A stretch of DNA of 32,978 nucleotides from Bacteroidales bacterium (GTDB taxonomy: Bacteria > Bacteroidota > Bacteroidia > Bacteroidales > Muribaculaceae): positions 1-32,978 of the forward strand of contig JAAVFL010000023.1 of assembly GCA_014800795.1 (NCBI GenBank), written 5' to 3'. The translations under genes were made by a program, and so were the position numbers. Shown here one piece after another: positions 8,443 to 17,071 of the stretch. The notes below the pieces were generated by a model. That model was not told the DNA's origin and made no database searches. It was given only the letters and a program-made list of their open reading frames with translations. The number at the start of each line of letters is the position of its first letter. Position 1 is the first letter of the stretch.

Positions 8443-8814
8443 ATGCATTCTATGACACGCAAAGAACTCACTGACGTAATAGCCGCTAAAGTAGCGGAAG
8501 TAATCAACAATCCCGAAGCATGGGGGGAAGATCCTCAGATAAGCATAATCCCGACAACCCTGCTGGTAGATATTGAACGACATGATGATGCCGACCGCAT
8601 AATCGAGTACAACGAATACGCTATTGAAGCTGATGCGGCCGTAGATGGCGACTATTCCGAAGATGCAGCCGATTTCCAATCAGCTTCCGACCCCGATCTA
8701 TATCCGGTCGGAGCATTGATCGACTATGCCGACAGAAAACCCGACCTGGAAAAAATCGGCAGATTGGTAAATCAATACATTCCTCAGGAGGCGGAGAACC
8801 TTTACGCTGAGTAA
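8443..8814 (+). CDS. Small acidic protein of unknown function
   Basis: 123 residues, strongly acidic, with no signal peptide or membrane segment. The N-terminus is a likely helix (TRKELTDVIAAKVAEVINNP). The middle is rich in Asp, Glu and Ala, and a C-terminal part resembles a helix (DLEKIGRLVNQYIPQEAENL). I do not recognise a domain. A second in-frame ATG lies at 8452 (residue 4) and could be the true start. The frame has the codon and composition look of a real gene and stands alone between two gene-free stretches. A role as an adaptor or nucleic-acid mimic could be imagined from the charge, but nothing supports it directly. Confidence 0.6.
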   Translation: MHSMTRKELTDVIAAKVAEVINNPEAWGEDPQISIIPTTLLVDIERHDDADRIIEYNEYAIEADAAVDGDYSEDAADFQSASDPDLYPVGALIDYADRKPDLEKIGRLVNQYIPQEAENLYAE

Positions 8815-9167
8815 ATCGGAGATAATCTCCTGAAATGCGGCTGTATCTAAGAAACAGACGCCCCTCCTCTTCCATCGCGAATTTTCCGACTTAAACAATT
8901 AAAATAAAAGTGATTGGCGAGTATATTCCGATATTTGCCGGTCGCTTTTTCTGTGTGGCTTGAATGTGACGCGGGCAGAAGTATGGCCATGCCGGAGCTA
9001 TCACAGAGACTCTGCAATGATAATTTTACTGCAATTTTATTTGTTCTGTATCCCCGTCAGATAAAATCAAATCGCGGATTTTTCAGTAACTTCGCGTATG
9101 GAAAAGTTGCAAGCGAACGGCAGCTGTTCAGAAATTCCGAACAGTTCGAAAACCTTATTGCCCACCT
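8815..9167. other. Intergenic stretch, no gene supported
   Basis: Just after the acidic protein a small hairpin (ggagataatctcc, 8818-8830) is visible but lacks a poly-T run. A weak -7-like element (TAACTTCG, 9087-9094) lies 73 bp before the RluA start with no clear -33 partner. A 28-codon frame from ATG at 9098 runs into the RluA start in another frame. I see no further structure. Confidence 0.4.
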
Positions 9168-10790
9168 ATGAACAACCCGTTTGACTATACACCGGATATC
9201 GAATGCGACAAAGCTTTCAGAAACCTCATCGCCACGCTTGATTCTCTGAAAGAGAGTGCCCGGCCCGACGATGTCAATTTCTGCAGTGAGCTTGAAGCCG
9301 GAAAAATGCTCGGTGTACTTATCGCCGCCGACGCTGATGGGATACACCACACCCTGTATGCTTTCTCCGGACAACTGGGCAATGGCGGATTCCATCATGA
9401 GGGATTTGTGGACCCGGTGTTCGACTATCTTGAGCCTGACGGTTATTTCAAGACAAAGGAAGCCGGAATTTCGCGTCAGAATATTGAGATCGCCCGGTTC
9501 GAAGAGGGCAATCTCGCCGGAATAAAACGTGACTACAAGCGTATTAAGGAGAAGCTGGATAGCGAGATTGCGGAATATAAGGAAAAATGCCGCCTGTCAA
9601 AACTTGAAAGGACTGCCAGAAGAGAATCGGGCATCACGGATGAGGCCGAGAAAGCTGCCATGATACGCCAAAGCCAATTCGAAAAAGCCGAACTCAACCG
9701 GCTTAAAAAAAGAGTGGCATCGGATCTGGAGCCTTATACCGTCCGTCTGAATAAAGCCCGGCACCATCTGGATTGTTTGAAAGAAAAACGCCGCTCCGAC
9801 TCCGAAGCCTTACAGAGATGGCTGTTCACCAATTTCAAACTGCTCAACGCACGCGGCGAAAGCAGGAGCCTGAGCGAGATTTTCGCCGCTACCTCACTGA
9901 AGACTCCCCCCTCGGGCGCCGGCGAATGCTGCGCTCCTAAACTTCTGCAGGCGGCATATCTGCAGGGATGGCGTCCGGTTGCCATTGCTGAATACTGGTA
10001 TGGGAAACCCAAAGGAGGGGAAGTTAGGCTACAGGGCGAACATTATCCGGCGTGTCGCGGCAAGTGCTTCCCTGTGTTAAGCTGGATGCTTCAGGGACTT
10101 ACCGTGGAACCTCCGCTCGACAGCAGTCTCCGCTCAATTTCTACGGCTGAACCGGAAATAATCTACGAGAACCAATGGTTCTGCGTAGTTGATAAACCGG
10201 GCGGGATGCTCTCCGTACCCGGCAAGGGATCTGCCGTTTCCGTTCAGCAATGGCTCGAGAATAAATATGGTGCCGACCGGATTGTAAAGGTAGCTCATCG
10301 CCTCGATCAGGACACATCGGGGCTGCTTATAGCAACTTTCGGACAGATGCCGTTCAAGGTAATGCAATCCCTTTTTGCAACACGGAAAGTCAAAAAAACA
10401 TATGTAGCCGATCTGGAAGGCGATTACGAATCACGCGGCATCGCCCGGCAAGGACACATCGACCTCCCCCTGTCTCCGGATTGGCTCGACCGCCCGCGTC
10501 AGCGAGTGGATTTCGACAATGGCAAGCCGGCACTGACATACTACGAATTCACCGGACACAACGCCGGACGCAGCCGCGTAATATTCAGCCCGCTCACCGG
10601 ACGCACCCACCAATTGCGGGTTCACTCGGCATCGGAGATGGGGCTCGGAATACCGATCGCAGGCGACCGTCTGTACGGCAAAAACAGAACCGACGGCACC
10701 CGACGGCTGCATCTGCATGCCATGAAAATAGAATTCACCTTCCCGACTGACGGTCAACATTATCATTTCGAATCACCGTTACCTTTCTGA
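9168..10790 (+). CDS. RluA-family pseudouridine synthase with long N-terminal extension
   Basis: 540 residues. The catalytic domain lies at about residues 325-540: EIIYENQWFCVVDKPGGMLS, then the RluA active-site motif HRLDQDTSGLL with its catalytic Asp, then GRTHQLRVH. The enzyme would turn uridine into pseudouridine in rRNA or tRNA; the target base cannot be read from sequence. The first 320 residues are unlike E. coli RluA. They hold a compact domain (to about residue 110), a long charged helical stretch rich in Lys, Glu and Arg (about 115-220, likely coiled coil), and a further domain with conserved-looking Cys (APKLLQAAYLQGWRP). No S4 domain is seen. This two-part layout is known in Bacteroidota homologues. 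The start is uncertain because an upstream frame also carries LPTYEQP just before it. Confidence 0.88.
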   Translation: MNNPFDYTPDIECDKAFRNLIATLDSLKESARPDDVNFCSELEAGKMLGVLIAADADGIHHTLYAFSGQLGNGGFHHEGFVDPVFDYLEPDGYFKTKEAGISRQNIEIARFEEGNLAGIKRDYKRIKEKLDSEIAEYKEKCRLSKLERTARRESGITDEAEKAAMIRQSQFEKAELNRLKKRVASDLEPYTVRLNKARHHLDCLKEKRRSDSEALQRWLFTNFKLLNARGESRSLSEIFAATSLKTPPSGAGECCAPKLLQAAYLQGWRPVAIAEYWYGKPKGGEVRLQGEHYPACRGKCFPVLSWMLQGLTVEPPLDSSLRSISTAEPEIIYENQWFCVVDKPGGMLSVPGKGSAVSVQQWLENKYGADRIVKVAHRLDQDTSGLLIATFGQMPFKVMQSLFATRKVKKTYVADLEGDYESRGIARQGHIDLPLSPDWLDRPRQRVDFDNGKPALTYYEFTGHNAGRSRVIFSPLTGRTHQLRVHSASEMGLGIPIAGDRLYGKNRTDGTRRLHLHAMKIEFTFPTDGQHYHFESPLPF

Positions 10791-10986
10791 CAGATAAACC
10801 GACAGGGGTGATACCACACTGCCTGTTAAACTTGCTGAAAGTTCCAGGGGCCATTCAACCTTCACGATGTACACTACGTTATGCTGTCAGACAGACAGTA
10901 ATTTTACAGAGCCTGATAAATTAATCGGGCCATTACCCTGCACATATTTTTTTTTAACGTACACACTTAAAAAACACTTTTGAATT

Positions 10987-11280
10987 ATGACTTACGACGA
11001 ATTGACCGATTCCGCTCCCCTCGTATTGGTGGAATTTTATGCGACATGGTGTTCACATTGCAAAGCGATGGAACCGATAGTACAGCAGGTTACGGAAATA
11101 CTTGAAGGTAAATGCAAGGTTCAGCAACTTGACATCGATCTGAATCAGGAAGCGAGCGACAATGAAAATGTCTCCGCCACACCGACCTTCATTCTCTATA
11201 AGGATGGCCGCGAGGTATGGCGCCGGAGCGGAGAGATGCCCGGAAGCGAGCTTCTCGAGGCTGTAGAACAGAATTTCTAA
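10987..11280 (+). CDS. trxA: Thioredoxin
   Basis: 97 residues, a single thioredoxin fold. The active site is FYATWCSHCK (Cys pair around residues 22-25), and the cis-Pro loop is SATPTFILYKDG. No signal peptide is present, so it should be cytoplasmic. It would reduce or exchange disulfides. The WCSHC variant differs from the standard WCGPC, which shifts redox potential in known family members. It lies 19 bp upstream of a VKOR-family membrane gene on the same strand, which strongly suggests co-transcription and shared disulfide chemistry. Confidence 0.92.
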   Translation: MTYDELTDSAPLVLVEFYATWCSHCKAMEPIVQQVTEILEGKCKVQQLDIDLNQEASDNENVSATPTFILYKDGREVWRRSGEMPGSELLEAVEQNF

Positions 11281-11299
11281 TCCTACAATCCGGCTGACA

Positions 11300-12322
11300 A
11301 TGGCGATTCAACGAAGTATATTCACCCGATTTCTGAAGGCTCTGGAGGTGCCGCATACGGCGGAATTCTCCGAGAAAGCTTTTCATTCGATGGACTTCGA
11401 CTCACTCTACGGACTGAGCCATCTTCTTACGACCTACGGAATCGAGAACGAATCGTTCCTGATCGCAGATAAAGAGGAGCTCGTCAAGCTCCCCGCCCCC
11501 TATCTCGCCCAATTGAAATCGGGATACTTCGTTATTGTGGAACAGACTACCGGCGATAGCGTTACCTACGATTCGTTAGGAGAGAAAAATACACTTCCCC
11601 TGAAGGAATTTCAGGAGAAGTGGAACGGTATCGCACTGCTTGCATATCCCGCCAGGCAATCGCGCGAACCTGACTTCGGCAGTCACCTCCTCACCGAGAC
11701 AATCAACCGCTGGAGCTGGCTTGCACTGATTATAAGTGCCGTGGCTGTGATGGCCTACTTCTACATCACCCGAGGGGTTTATCATTCAGCGTGGGCTACT
11801 GTGGCTGTGATCCTTAATCTTGCAGGACTTTTCTTCTCATACCTGCTTGTTCAGAAAACACTCGGAATCCATACATCCACCGGCGACAGCGTCTGCAATG
11901 TGCTTCAGAAAGGCGGATGCGATTCCATCCTGTCGATGAAAGTATCAAAACTGTTCGGAGTGTTTTCCTGGAGTGTGGTGGGATTTTCATATTTCGGCAT
12001 CTCCCTTCTCACACTTCTCATATTTCCACACCTATGGAGCGCGCTGGCGCTATTCAACATATGCTGCCTGCCCTACACGGTATGGAGCATATGGTATCAG
12101 AAATTCAGGGCCCGCCACTGGTGTACACTATGCGTCGGAGTACAGACAACCCTCTGGCTTCTGTTCGGTGCATATACTGCCGGAGGTTTTATCAGAAATC
12201 TGTTGCCTATGCGGCTCGACGACTGGGTTCTGCTGGCTACATACATAGCCACAGTGCTGTTTCTCAATTTAATAGTTACGTTCATTAAAAACATGAATCT
12301 CCATGCCACGCAACATATCTAA
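11300..12322 (+). CDS. C39-like domain/vitamin K epoxide reductase membrane protein
   Basis: 340 residues. Residues 1-130 resemble a C39 peptidase fold (VPHT near 17-20, LYGLSHLLTTYGIEN at 36-50). It lacks the catalytic Cys, so it is likely non-catalytic. Residues about 135-325 form a VKOR domain with several membrane segments (around 138-156, 164-184, 222-242, 245-263, 281-299, 306-326). The loop Cys pair is Cys199 and Cys207 (C-x7-C, the spacing of human VKOR) and the redox CxxC is HWCTLC (Cys275, Cys278). VKOR proteins pass electrons from periplasmic disulfide formation to quinone. In Bacteroidota this domain pair is often seen near peptide-export genes, but none is present here; only thioredoxin lies upstream. 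Confidence 0.88.
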   Translation: MAIQRSIFTRFLKALEVPHTAEFSEKAFHSMDFDSLYGLSHLLTTYGIENESFLIADKEELVKLPAPYLAQLKSGYFVIVEQTTGDSVTYDSLGEKNTLPLKEFQEKWNGIALLAYPARQSREPDFGSHLLTETINRWSWLALIISAVAVMAYFYITRGVYHSAWATVAVILNLAGLFFSYLLVQKTLGIHTSTGDSVCNVLQKGGCDSILSMKVSKLFGVFSWSVVGFSYFGISLLTLLIFPHLWSALALFNICCLPYTVWSIWYQKFRARHWCTLCVGVQTTLWLLFGAYTAGGFIRNLLPMRLDDWVLLATYIATVLFLNLIVTFIKNMNLHATQHI

Positions 12323-12511
12323 ACCGTCGCTGAATTCAACCCGGAAACTGACACCCCTCGAAATGACCAAGATACATTTCGGACGTCCGGCCCTCCAATC
12401 GCCTACATCATCCGGATCCGGACCGGCAGACAGAGATTCCGTAGCTGCCGAAAATTAGTGTATCGGGCACACTTGTTCAACCCCCATTGAAAACGCCACG
12501 GCACTTAACAC

Positions 12512-12919
12512 CTATTCCACCAATTCCTTGAGCAAGCGCATGAAAGTGACCTCCATCGGAGCCTCGCTTATACCCGGATGCGAGGGGGATGTCTGAAGAA
12601 TGGCGCTTTTGGCAGCCGTAAGCCAGCGATAGGTCTCCTCGACCGGTAAACCGGGTGAGGGTACATCGCCGCGGCGGAAAAGCTCCGCCTGACGGCGCAG
12701 TCCGCCAATATCGGCAGAAGGCGACAGCGCGCGTATACGCGATTCATCTATTCTGATCTCACACCTGAGCCAGCGACGGCGTTTACACATCATTATCAGC
12801 CCTATATTGATAAATTCCTCCCGCTCCACCCGGGGCACATATCTGATGACGGCATATTCATACAGGTTGGCATCGGGTGCGCACACCACACCACCGTTAT
12901 TTATCGCAGATTCCCTCAT
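12512..12919 (-). CDS. DUF3037 family protein
   Basis: 135 residues, cytoplasmic. The family signature is clear near the N-terminus: YEYAVIRYVPRVEREEFINI followed by GLIMMCKRRRWL. The family has no established biochemical role. Its start overlaps the end of the HipA-like kinase gene by 4 bp (12916-12919), which indicates translational coupling, so the two proteins probably act together. The layout recalls toxin-antitoxin pairs, with the kinase first and the DUF3037 partner second. That is inference. No downstream partner follows, since a 189-bp gap with nothing recognisable leads to the convergent VKOR gene. Confidence 0.85.
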   Translation of the reverse strand: MRESAINNGGVVCAPDANLYEYAVIRYVPRVEREEFINIGLIMMCKRRRWLRCEIRIDESRIRALSPSADIGGLRRQAELFRRGDVPSPGLPVEETYRWLTAAKSAILQTSPSHPGISEAPMEVTFMRLLKELVE

Positions 12920-13701
12920 AGTCCGAGTAGTTTTTTCTGTCGCACGGCCTCATTAACAAATACAGAGCTGTTTTTCAGTCGTTCAGAGAGGAAAGTCGCA
13001 TAAGCCAGCCGACGCTCTTCAGCCGTAATATCCGAATTCTCCTCTTCGAGCCATTCGCGAGGTACGAGATCCACTATTTTCAACAGCGTGCGTGGCGTAA
13101 TAGCCTGGCGCATCAGCCTGTCGGCCTCTTCAAGGCGGTCGGCATACCGAAGGAACACATGGTTGCTGATATACGGAAACGGATCAAGAGCCGCTTTCTG
13201 AGGATCGCGCCATGAATGGTGGAAATAGAACGATGCGCCGTTATCTATCAGCCACAGACCGTTGTTCCATACCATCATATTCGGATTGAGGCGCGTACGG
13301 TCCACATTGGTCAGAAAAGCATCGAGCCACAATATTTTAGCGGCTGTAAGGGAATCTACCGCATTTACCGCCGGATCGAACGTAGCCGCTCCCGACAGAT
13401 AGTGCAACCCGACGTTCAGTCCTTCTGAATTACGCAGCAGTTCCTGCACTTCCTGATCGGGTTCAGTGATTCCGAACACACCCGGCAGATCGAGAAGCAC
13501 GGTTTCGGGGACATTAAATTTAAAAGCCTTGGCTATCATACTCCCTAAAAACTCCGCTATCAGAGCCTTTTTGCCATGGCCGGCTCCGCGAAGTTTCACC
13601 ACGTACTTGAATCCGTCGTCAGCCTCCCCCAGCACCGGAAGGGAGCCCCCCTCTCTCATAGGGAGGATGTATCGTATCAGTTCCTGAGTTCTTACTTCCA
13701 T
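12916..13701 (-). CDS. HipA-like protein kinase
   Basis: 261 residues with features of the HipA-like kinase family that lacks the HipA N-terminal subdomain. Visible motifs are YVVKLRGAGHGKKAL (Lys36 as likely ATP lysine, glycine-rich loop after it), AEFLGSMIAKAF with Glu50, the catalytic-loop-like LDAFLTNVDRTRLNPNMM (Asp127, Asn132, Asp134) and LIDNGASFYF with metal-binding Asp153. Such kinases phosphorylate proteins; HipA itself acts on glutamyl-tRNA synthetase. The target here is unknown. No HipB-type DNA-binding partner lies nearby; the partner is DUF3037, overlapping by 4 bp downstream. It starts 27 bp after the end of the beta-helix lipoprotein gene, so it may share that transcript. Confidence 0.82.
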   Translation of the reverse strand: MEVRTQELIRYILPMREGGSLPVLGEADDGFKYVVKLRGAGHGKKALIAEFLGSMIAKAFKFNVPETVLLDLPGVFGITEPDQEVQELLRNSEGLNVGLHYLSGAATFDPAVNAVDSLTAAKILWLDAFLTNVDRTRLNPNMMVWNNGLWLIDNGASFYFHHSWRDPQKAALDPFPYISNHVFLRYADRLEEADRLMRQAITPRTLLKIVDLVPREWLEEENSDITAEERRLAYATFLSERLKNSSVFVNEAVRQKKLLGL

Positions 13702-13728
13702 AAGGGGAAATGATTAAGAATAATGCGT

Positions 13729-15156
13729 TTACTCTCCCCACTGATATGCCCCGAGCGAGGGATACGGGAGACGTGGATTACCGTAGCGGTCGCTGGTAGT
13801 GGCAGGTAGTACCAGATCCGGATATGCGGCGTCGCGTGCCGGAGAATCCTCCTTGAGGGTATAGTCGAATACATACTGCTCGCGAATGGTATTGTAAAGA
13901 GGATCCTCACCCCAAATACAGTCGATGAAGTTGTTATCGTCTTCACCGTTCGACTTCAGCAGACATCGCCTCAGAGTAACATCAGTTCCCTCCAGATCGC
14001 CATGGCTGAGATCTGTTCCGTTTCCGTAGATGATGCAGTTTGTGAAATCAGCCGCCATATAAGGCAGATCAAGGGTGACCCCGCTCTCATCCACATCGGC
14101 ATCATCCGCGCTTACATGCCACATCTGTATCGCCGGGCCGCCGAGGGCACTGAACAGATAGTAGTTTGCGATTGTACACTGATTGAAAATATGATTTCCG
14201 CCGATCAGGGCCAGAATTCCCGACGAAGCATCGGCAAATTCACATCCGGCAGCCGTCACCGAAGTATGGATAGCTCCGAGAACATACCCCTTGCTGTTTC
14301 TCACCTGCGAATTTACGAGCGTCAGAGCGGGAGATCCTTGCGAATGGTCAACCACTATGCCATACTCGGTATTCCTGACCGAAGCATGGCTTATATAATT
14401 GTCGCCGGAGGTAGGAGTGAACTCTATGCCGCCCCACTGCCCCGACATTATCTCATAAGGGATAGTGGATGCCACATAACCCGACCGGTCACCTGTGAAA
14501 CTTACAGGCGACCCGGCGGTTCCCTCCACACGCAGCGTGCCGTGAACCACCATTCGCGCCTCCGAATGAAAGTAGAGTTCCGAACCGGCCGGAATCGTAA
14601 GGGTTGATCCCTCCTCTACCACAATGCTGTCGGTAATATGATAAGGTTTACCCGCGTCGAGAATTGCAGACCCGGCGAAACGGGTGTCACCCTTGAGACG
14701 TACCACATCGCGGCCGGACGCCTTTACGGGCAGTCGCGATGTCACTCCGTTGCAACGGAATTCTATATGGCTCAGAACGTCAACAGCTACATTACGTCCG
14801 TTCTCGGGGAGTGTTGCCTCCACGAACACGAATATCGAGTCATTGGCGCGTATCTCCACATTATCGAAGCGTTTGCCACTCATCCCGTCCACATTCAGGC
14901 GGAAAATACCCTGGGAATCGTCGGAAAACTCAATGGAACTTATATTAATCCCCTTGTCATGGCGATTATATACCACAAAACGATGTGTCGGCGACGCATC
15001 AAGAGTGAATAGTTCGCCCATCCGCACCGTATCGGTTGAGAAAAAGGGCTGATCCGAGGCCGAAGTGGTGAAGGAATCTTCTATACATGAAGTCATGGCG
15101 GTCATTACAACAGAAAGAACCGCTGACAGAAAAAATATCTTGCGTAAAATTGTCAT
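13729..15156 (-). CDS. Right-handed beta-helix surface lipoprotein
   Basis: 475 residues. A lipoprotein signal peptide ends at TAMTSC (Cys24). Residues about 30-150 form a beta-sandwich-like region (DTVRMGELFTLDASPTHRF and following). From about residue 155 the sequence has the parallel beta-helix pattern: ITDSIVVEEGSTLTIPAGSE, then GTLRVEGTAGSPVSFTGD, WGGIEF, and a run of short turns with Asn and Gly up to about residue 400. The end (DSPARDAAYPDL, GAYQWGE) is typical of Bacteroidales parallel beta-helix lipoproteins. These are cell-surface proteins of mostly unknown binding role; no lyase catalytic set is visible. It is transcribed divergently from the LRR protein gene and may lead an operon into the HipA-like and DUF3037 genes. 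Confidence 0.85.
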   Translation of the reverse strand: MTILRKIFFLSAVLSVVMTAMTSCIEDSFTTSASDQPFFSTDTVRMGELFTLDASPTHRFVVYNRHDKGINISSIEFSDDSQGIFRLNVDGMSGKRFDNVEIRANDSIFVFVEATLPENGRNVAVDVLSHIEFRCNGVTSRLPVKASGRDVVRLKGDTRFAGSAILDAGKPYHITDSIVVEEGSTLTIPAGSELYFHSEARMVVHGTLRVEGTAGSPVSFTGDRSGYVASTIPYEIMSGQWGGIEFTPTSGDNYISHASVRNTEYGIVVDHSQGSPALTLVNSQVRNSKGYVLGAIHTSVTAAGCEFADASSGILALIGGNHIFNQCTIANYYLFSALGGPAIQMWHVSADDADVDESGVTLDLPYMAADFTNCIIYGNGTDLSHGDLEGTDVTLRRCLLKSNGEDDNNFIDCIWGEDPLYNTIREQYVFDYTLKEDSPARDAAYPDLVLPATTSDRYGNPRLPYPSLGAYQWGE

Positions 15157-15280
15157 ATCTTAAGGAGAGTGTCTCATACTTTCAGAGTGTGTTTTTAATA
15201 CATCTACATACTCTTAATCTAAAAAACCGATTAAATACGAGAGCTATTTGAATTAATAAACGTCAAACCCGCTACTGTTA

Positions 15281-15311
15281 TTGTCTACTATACAATAATT
15301 AGCTATATTTG
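15281..15311 (+). promoter_or_regulatory. Promoter of the LRR surface protein gene
   Basis: TTG at 15281-15283, a 20-nt spacer and TATATTTG at 15304-15311 fit the Bacteroidetes promoter consensus. Initiation near 15317 would leave a leader of about 33 nt before the ATG at 15350. Confidence 0.65.
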
Positions 15312-15349
15312 TATCGTTTACAGATTATACCACACGAATCATCATTCTA

Positions 15350-16861
15350 ATGAAACATATTTTCCCTCTGCTTGCCTTCATTATGCTTGCCCTCACAGGC
15401 GCCGAGGCACAGACGCTGATACTGAATAACTCCGCCGGACAACTCAGCTCGATCATCCGGTTTCCTGCGGCAGCAAAGACGCTTACACTGCAAGGGACAT
15501 TGAATCTCGCCGATTTCGAATTCATGGCCCTCGAAATGCCGGCCCTGCGTTCGCTTGACCTTTCGGAAACAGTGATCACCGAATACAACGGTGACGCAAC
15601 CTTCACAGGACGAACGCATTCGCCCGCCGACGTACTCCCCGCATACGCGCTTCTGGGGATGAAAATCGAGAATCTCATCCTACCCCGCGACCTCAAAGCC
15701 ATAGAAGATGGTGCGCTGGCTGGAACAGCCATCAGACAGATTACCCTGCCTGCCACCCTCACCTCAATAGCGTCACACGCCTTTGCCGACTGCCGCAATC
15801 TCACATCTGTCATCATTCCCGCTGCTGTATGTGAAATAGGAGAAGGCGCGTTCAAAGGATGCGACAGGTTGCTAAGCATAAAGATTGAAGGTACCCTTAC
15901 TCAAATCGCCCCCTATACATTTGCCGGATGCTCAAAACTTAACGACTGTCAGATTCCCTTCACAGTAAGAAGCATAGGCTCCTCGGCCTTCAACGGTTGC
16001 ACTTCGCTGGCCTCGGTTTCATTTCCCGCAAATCTTTCCGCCATAGGCGAACGCGCCTTCTACAGTTCCGGGCTACGGAGCGTAGACCTCGCGCGCACGA
16101 CACATCTCACATCGCTCGGCAACTGGGCTTTCGCCGACTGCCGGGCCCTCGCCGCAGTATCACTCCCGTCATCGCTAACCGCTCTCGGAACCGGAACATT
16201 CTTCAACGATGCGACCTTGCGCGTCGATGCACTCCCCACCTCAGCCACCGACATACCCGACTTCACTTTCGCAGGAAATGCCGGCAGCGCCACGATGCTC
16301 GAAAACTCCGCTGTAGAGCGCATCGGAGCCTACTCACTGGCCGGCTGGAACGATACACGCGTATTTATCCTCCCACCATCGCTCAATGAACTAAAGGAGG
16401 GGGCTATGGCCGACTGGCAGAGGCTCGACACCATCAAAGCCAACGCACTAACGGCTGTTCCAGGCGCCGACCCCTCTACATGGGGCACCCTCGACCGCTC
16501 TACAGTGGTGCTTCTCGTAAGCGACAACTGCAAGGAAATGTTTCAGTCTGCCGACGAATGGAACGAATTCAAGATAATGACTCGTCAGGACGTTCTCGAC
16601 GGCATCGATACCCCCGTTTCAGATGATCCGACGCATAACGGCATATCAGCCCGCCTCGACGGACAAAACCTGATTATCAGTTCCGGCCGCAGGATCGCTG
16701 CCGTGCAGCTTTACGATGTCGCCGGACGCAGCTTCTCACTCCCTGTGAACCATACCGAAACCGGCTGCACCATCGACACCTCCGCCTGGGATGTCAATAT
16801 AATGATTGTCCGCGTAGTTCTCGACGACGCCACCGCAACCATCTTCAAACTCGCCCGCTGA
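15350..16861 (+). CDS. BspA-like leucine-rich repeat surface protein
   Basis: 503 residues. The signal peptide MKHIFPLLAFIMLALTGAEA is followed by Gln21. From about residue 100 to 360 there are BspA-type (LRR_5) repeats of about 23 residues, with recurring units such as LTSIASHAFADCRNLTSV, ICEIGEGAFKGCDRL-like and VRSIGSSAFNGCTSLASV. The last 70 residues look like a type IX secretion sorting domain (IAAVQLYDVAGRSFSLPV, ending in a short basic tail), so export across the outer membrane by the Por system is likely. BspA-type proteins bind host or bacterial surface partners. The gene is monocistronic, with a consensus promoter and a strong terminator at 16887-16925. Exact ligands are unknown. 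Confidence 0.88.
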   Translation: MKHIFPLLAFIMLALTGAEAQTLILNNSAGQLSSIIRFPAAAKTLTLQGTLNLADFEFMALEMPALRSLDLSETVITEYNGDATFTGRTHSPADVLPAYALLGMKIENLILPRDLKAIEDGALAGTAIRQITLPATLTSIASHAFADCRNLTSVIIPAAVCEIGEGAFKGCDRLLSIKIEGTLTQIAPYTFAGCSKLNDCQIPFTVRSIGSSAFNGCTSLASVSFPANLSAIGERAFYSSGLRSVDLARTTHLTSLGNWAFADCRALAAVSLPSSLTALGTGTFFNDATLRVDALPTSATDIPDFTFAGNAGSATMLENSAVERIGAYSLAGWNDTRVFILPPSLNELKEGAMADWQRLDTIKANALTAVPGADPSTWGTLDRSTVVLLVSDNCKEMFQSADEWNEFKIMTRQDVLDGIDTPVSDDPTHNGISARLDGQNLIISSGRRIAAVQLYDVAGRSFSLPVNHTETGCTIDTSAWDVNIMIVRVVLDDATATIFKLAR

Positions 16862-16886
16862 TTCAATATCTTACCGTAAACTCACT

Positions 16887-16925
16887 AAGCTCCCCCTCCC
16901 CTCTTCATAGGGGGAGGGGGAGCTT
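16887..16925. terminator. Strong GC-rich hairpin between convergent genes
   Basis: Bases 16887-16901 and 16911-16925 form a perfect 15-bp stem with a 9-nt loop. It lies 26 bp after the stop of the LRR gene and also faces the minus-strand RhuM gene that ends at 17072. There is no long poly-T run, but the stem is strong and could serve both genes. Confidence 0.6.
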
Positions 16926-17071
16926 CTGCTGCGTAATTAACACTATCAATATCCTCCCGATAGCGGGAACGGATTGCATCTTCTATGCATATGACCAAAG
17001 TTCGCAACGGTATCCGATTCTGAGTCGATTAAATCAGGCTATGAAAAAAAGATATAGCACCAATTGAACGC

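Noticed and set aside
9098-9184. 28-codon frame running into the RluA start
   Set aside because: It is out of frame with RluA and lies right after a weak promoter-like element; kept only as a note on the start.
14002-15012. Plus-strand frames opposite the beta-helix lipoprotein
   Set aside because: The minus-strand frame has a lipobox and beta-helix pattern; the plus frames read as shadows.
15325-15879. 184-codon minus frame opposite the LRR gene
   Set aside because: The plus frame has signal peptide, LRR repeats and a consensus promoter; the minus frame has low-complexity Ser/Arg composition typical of antisense.
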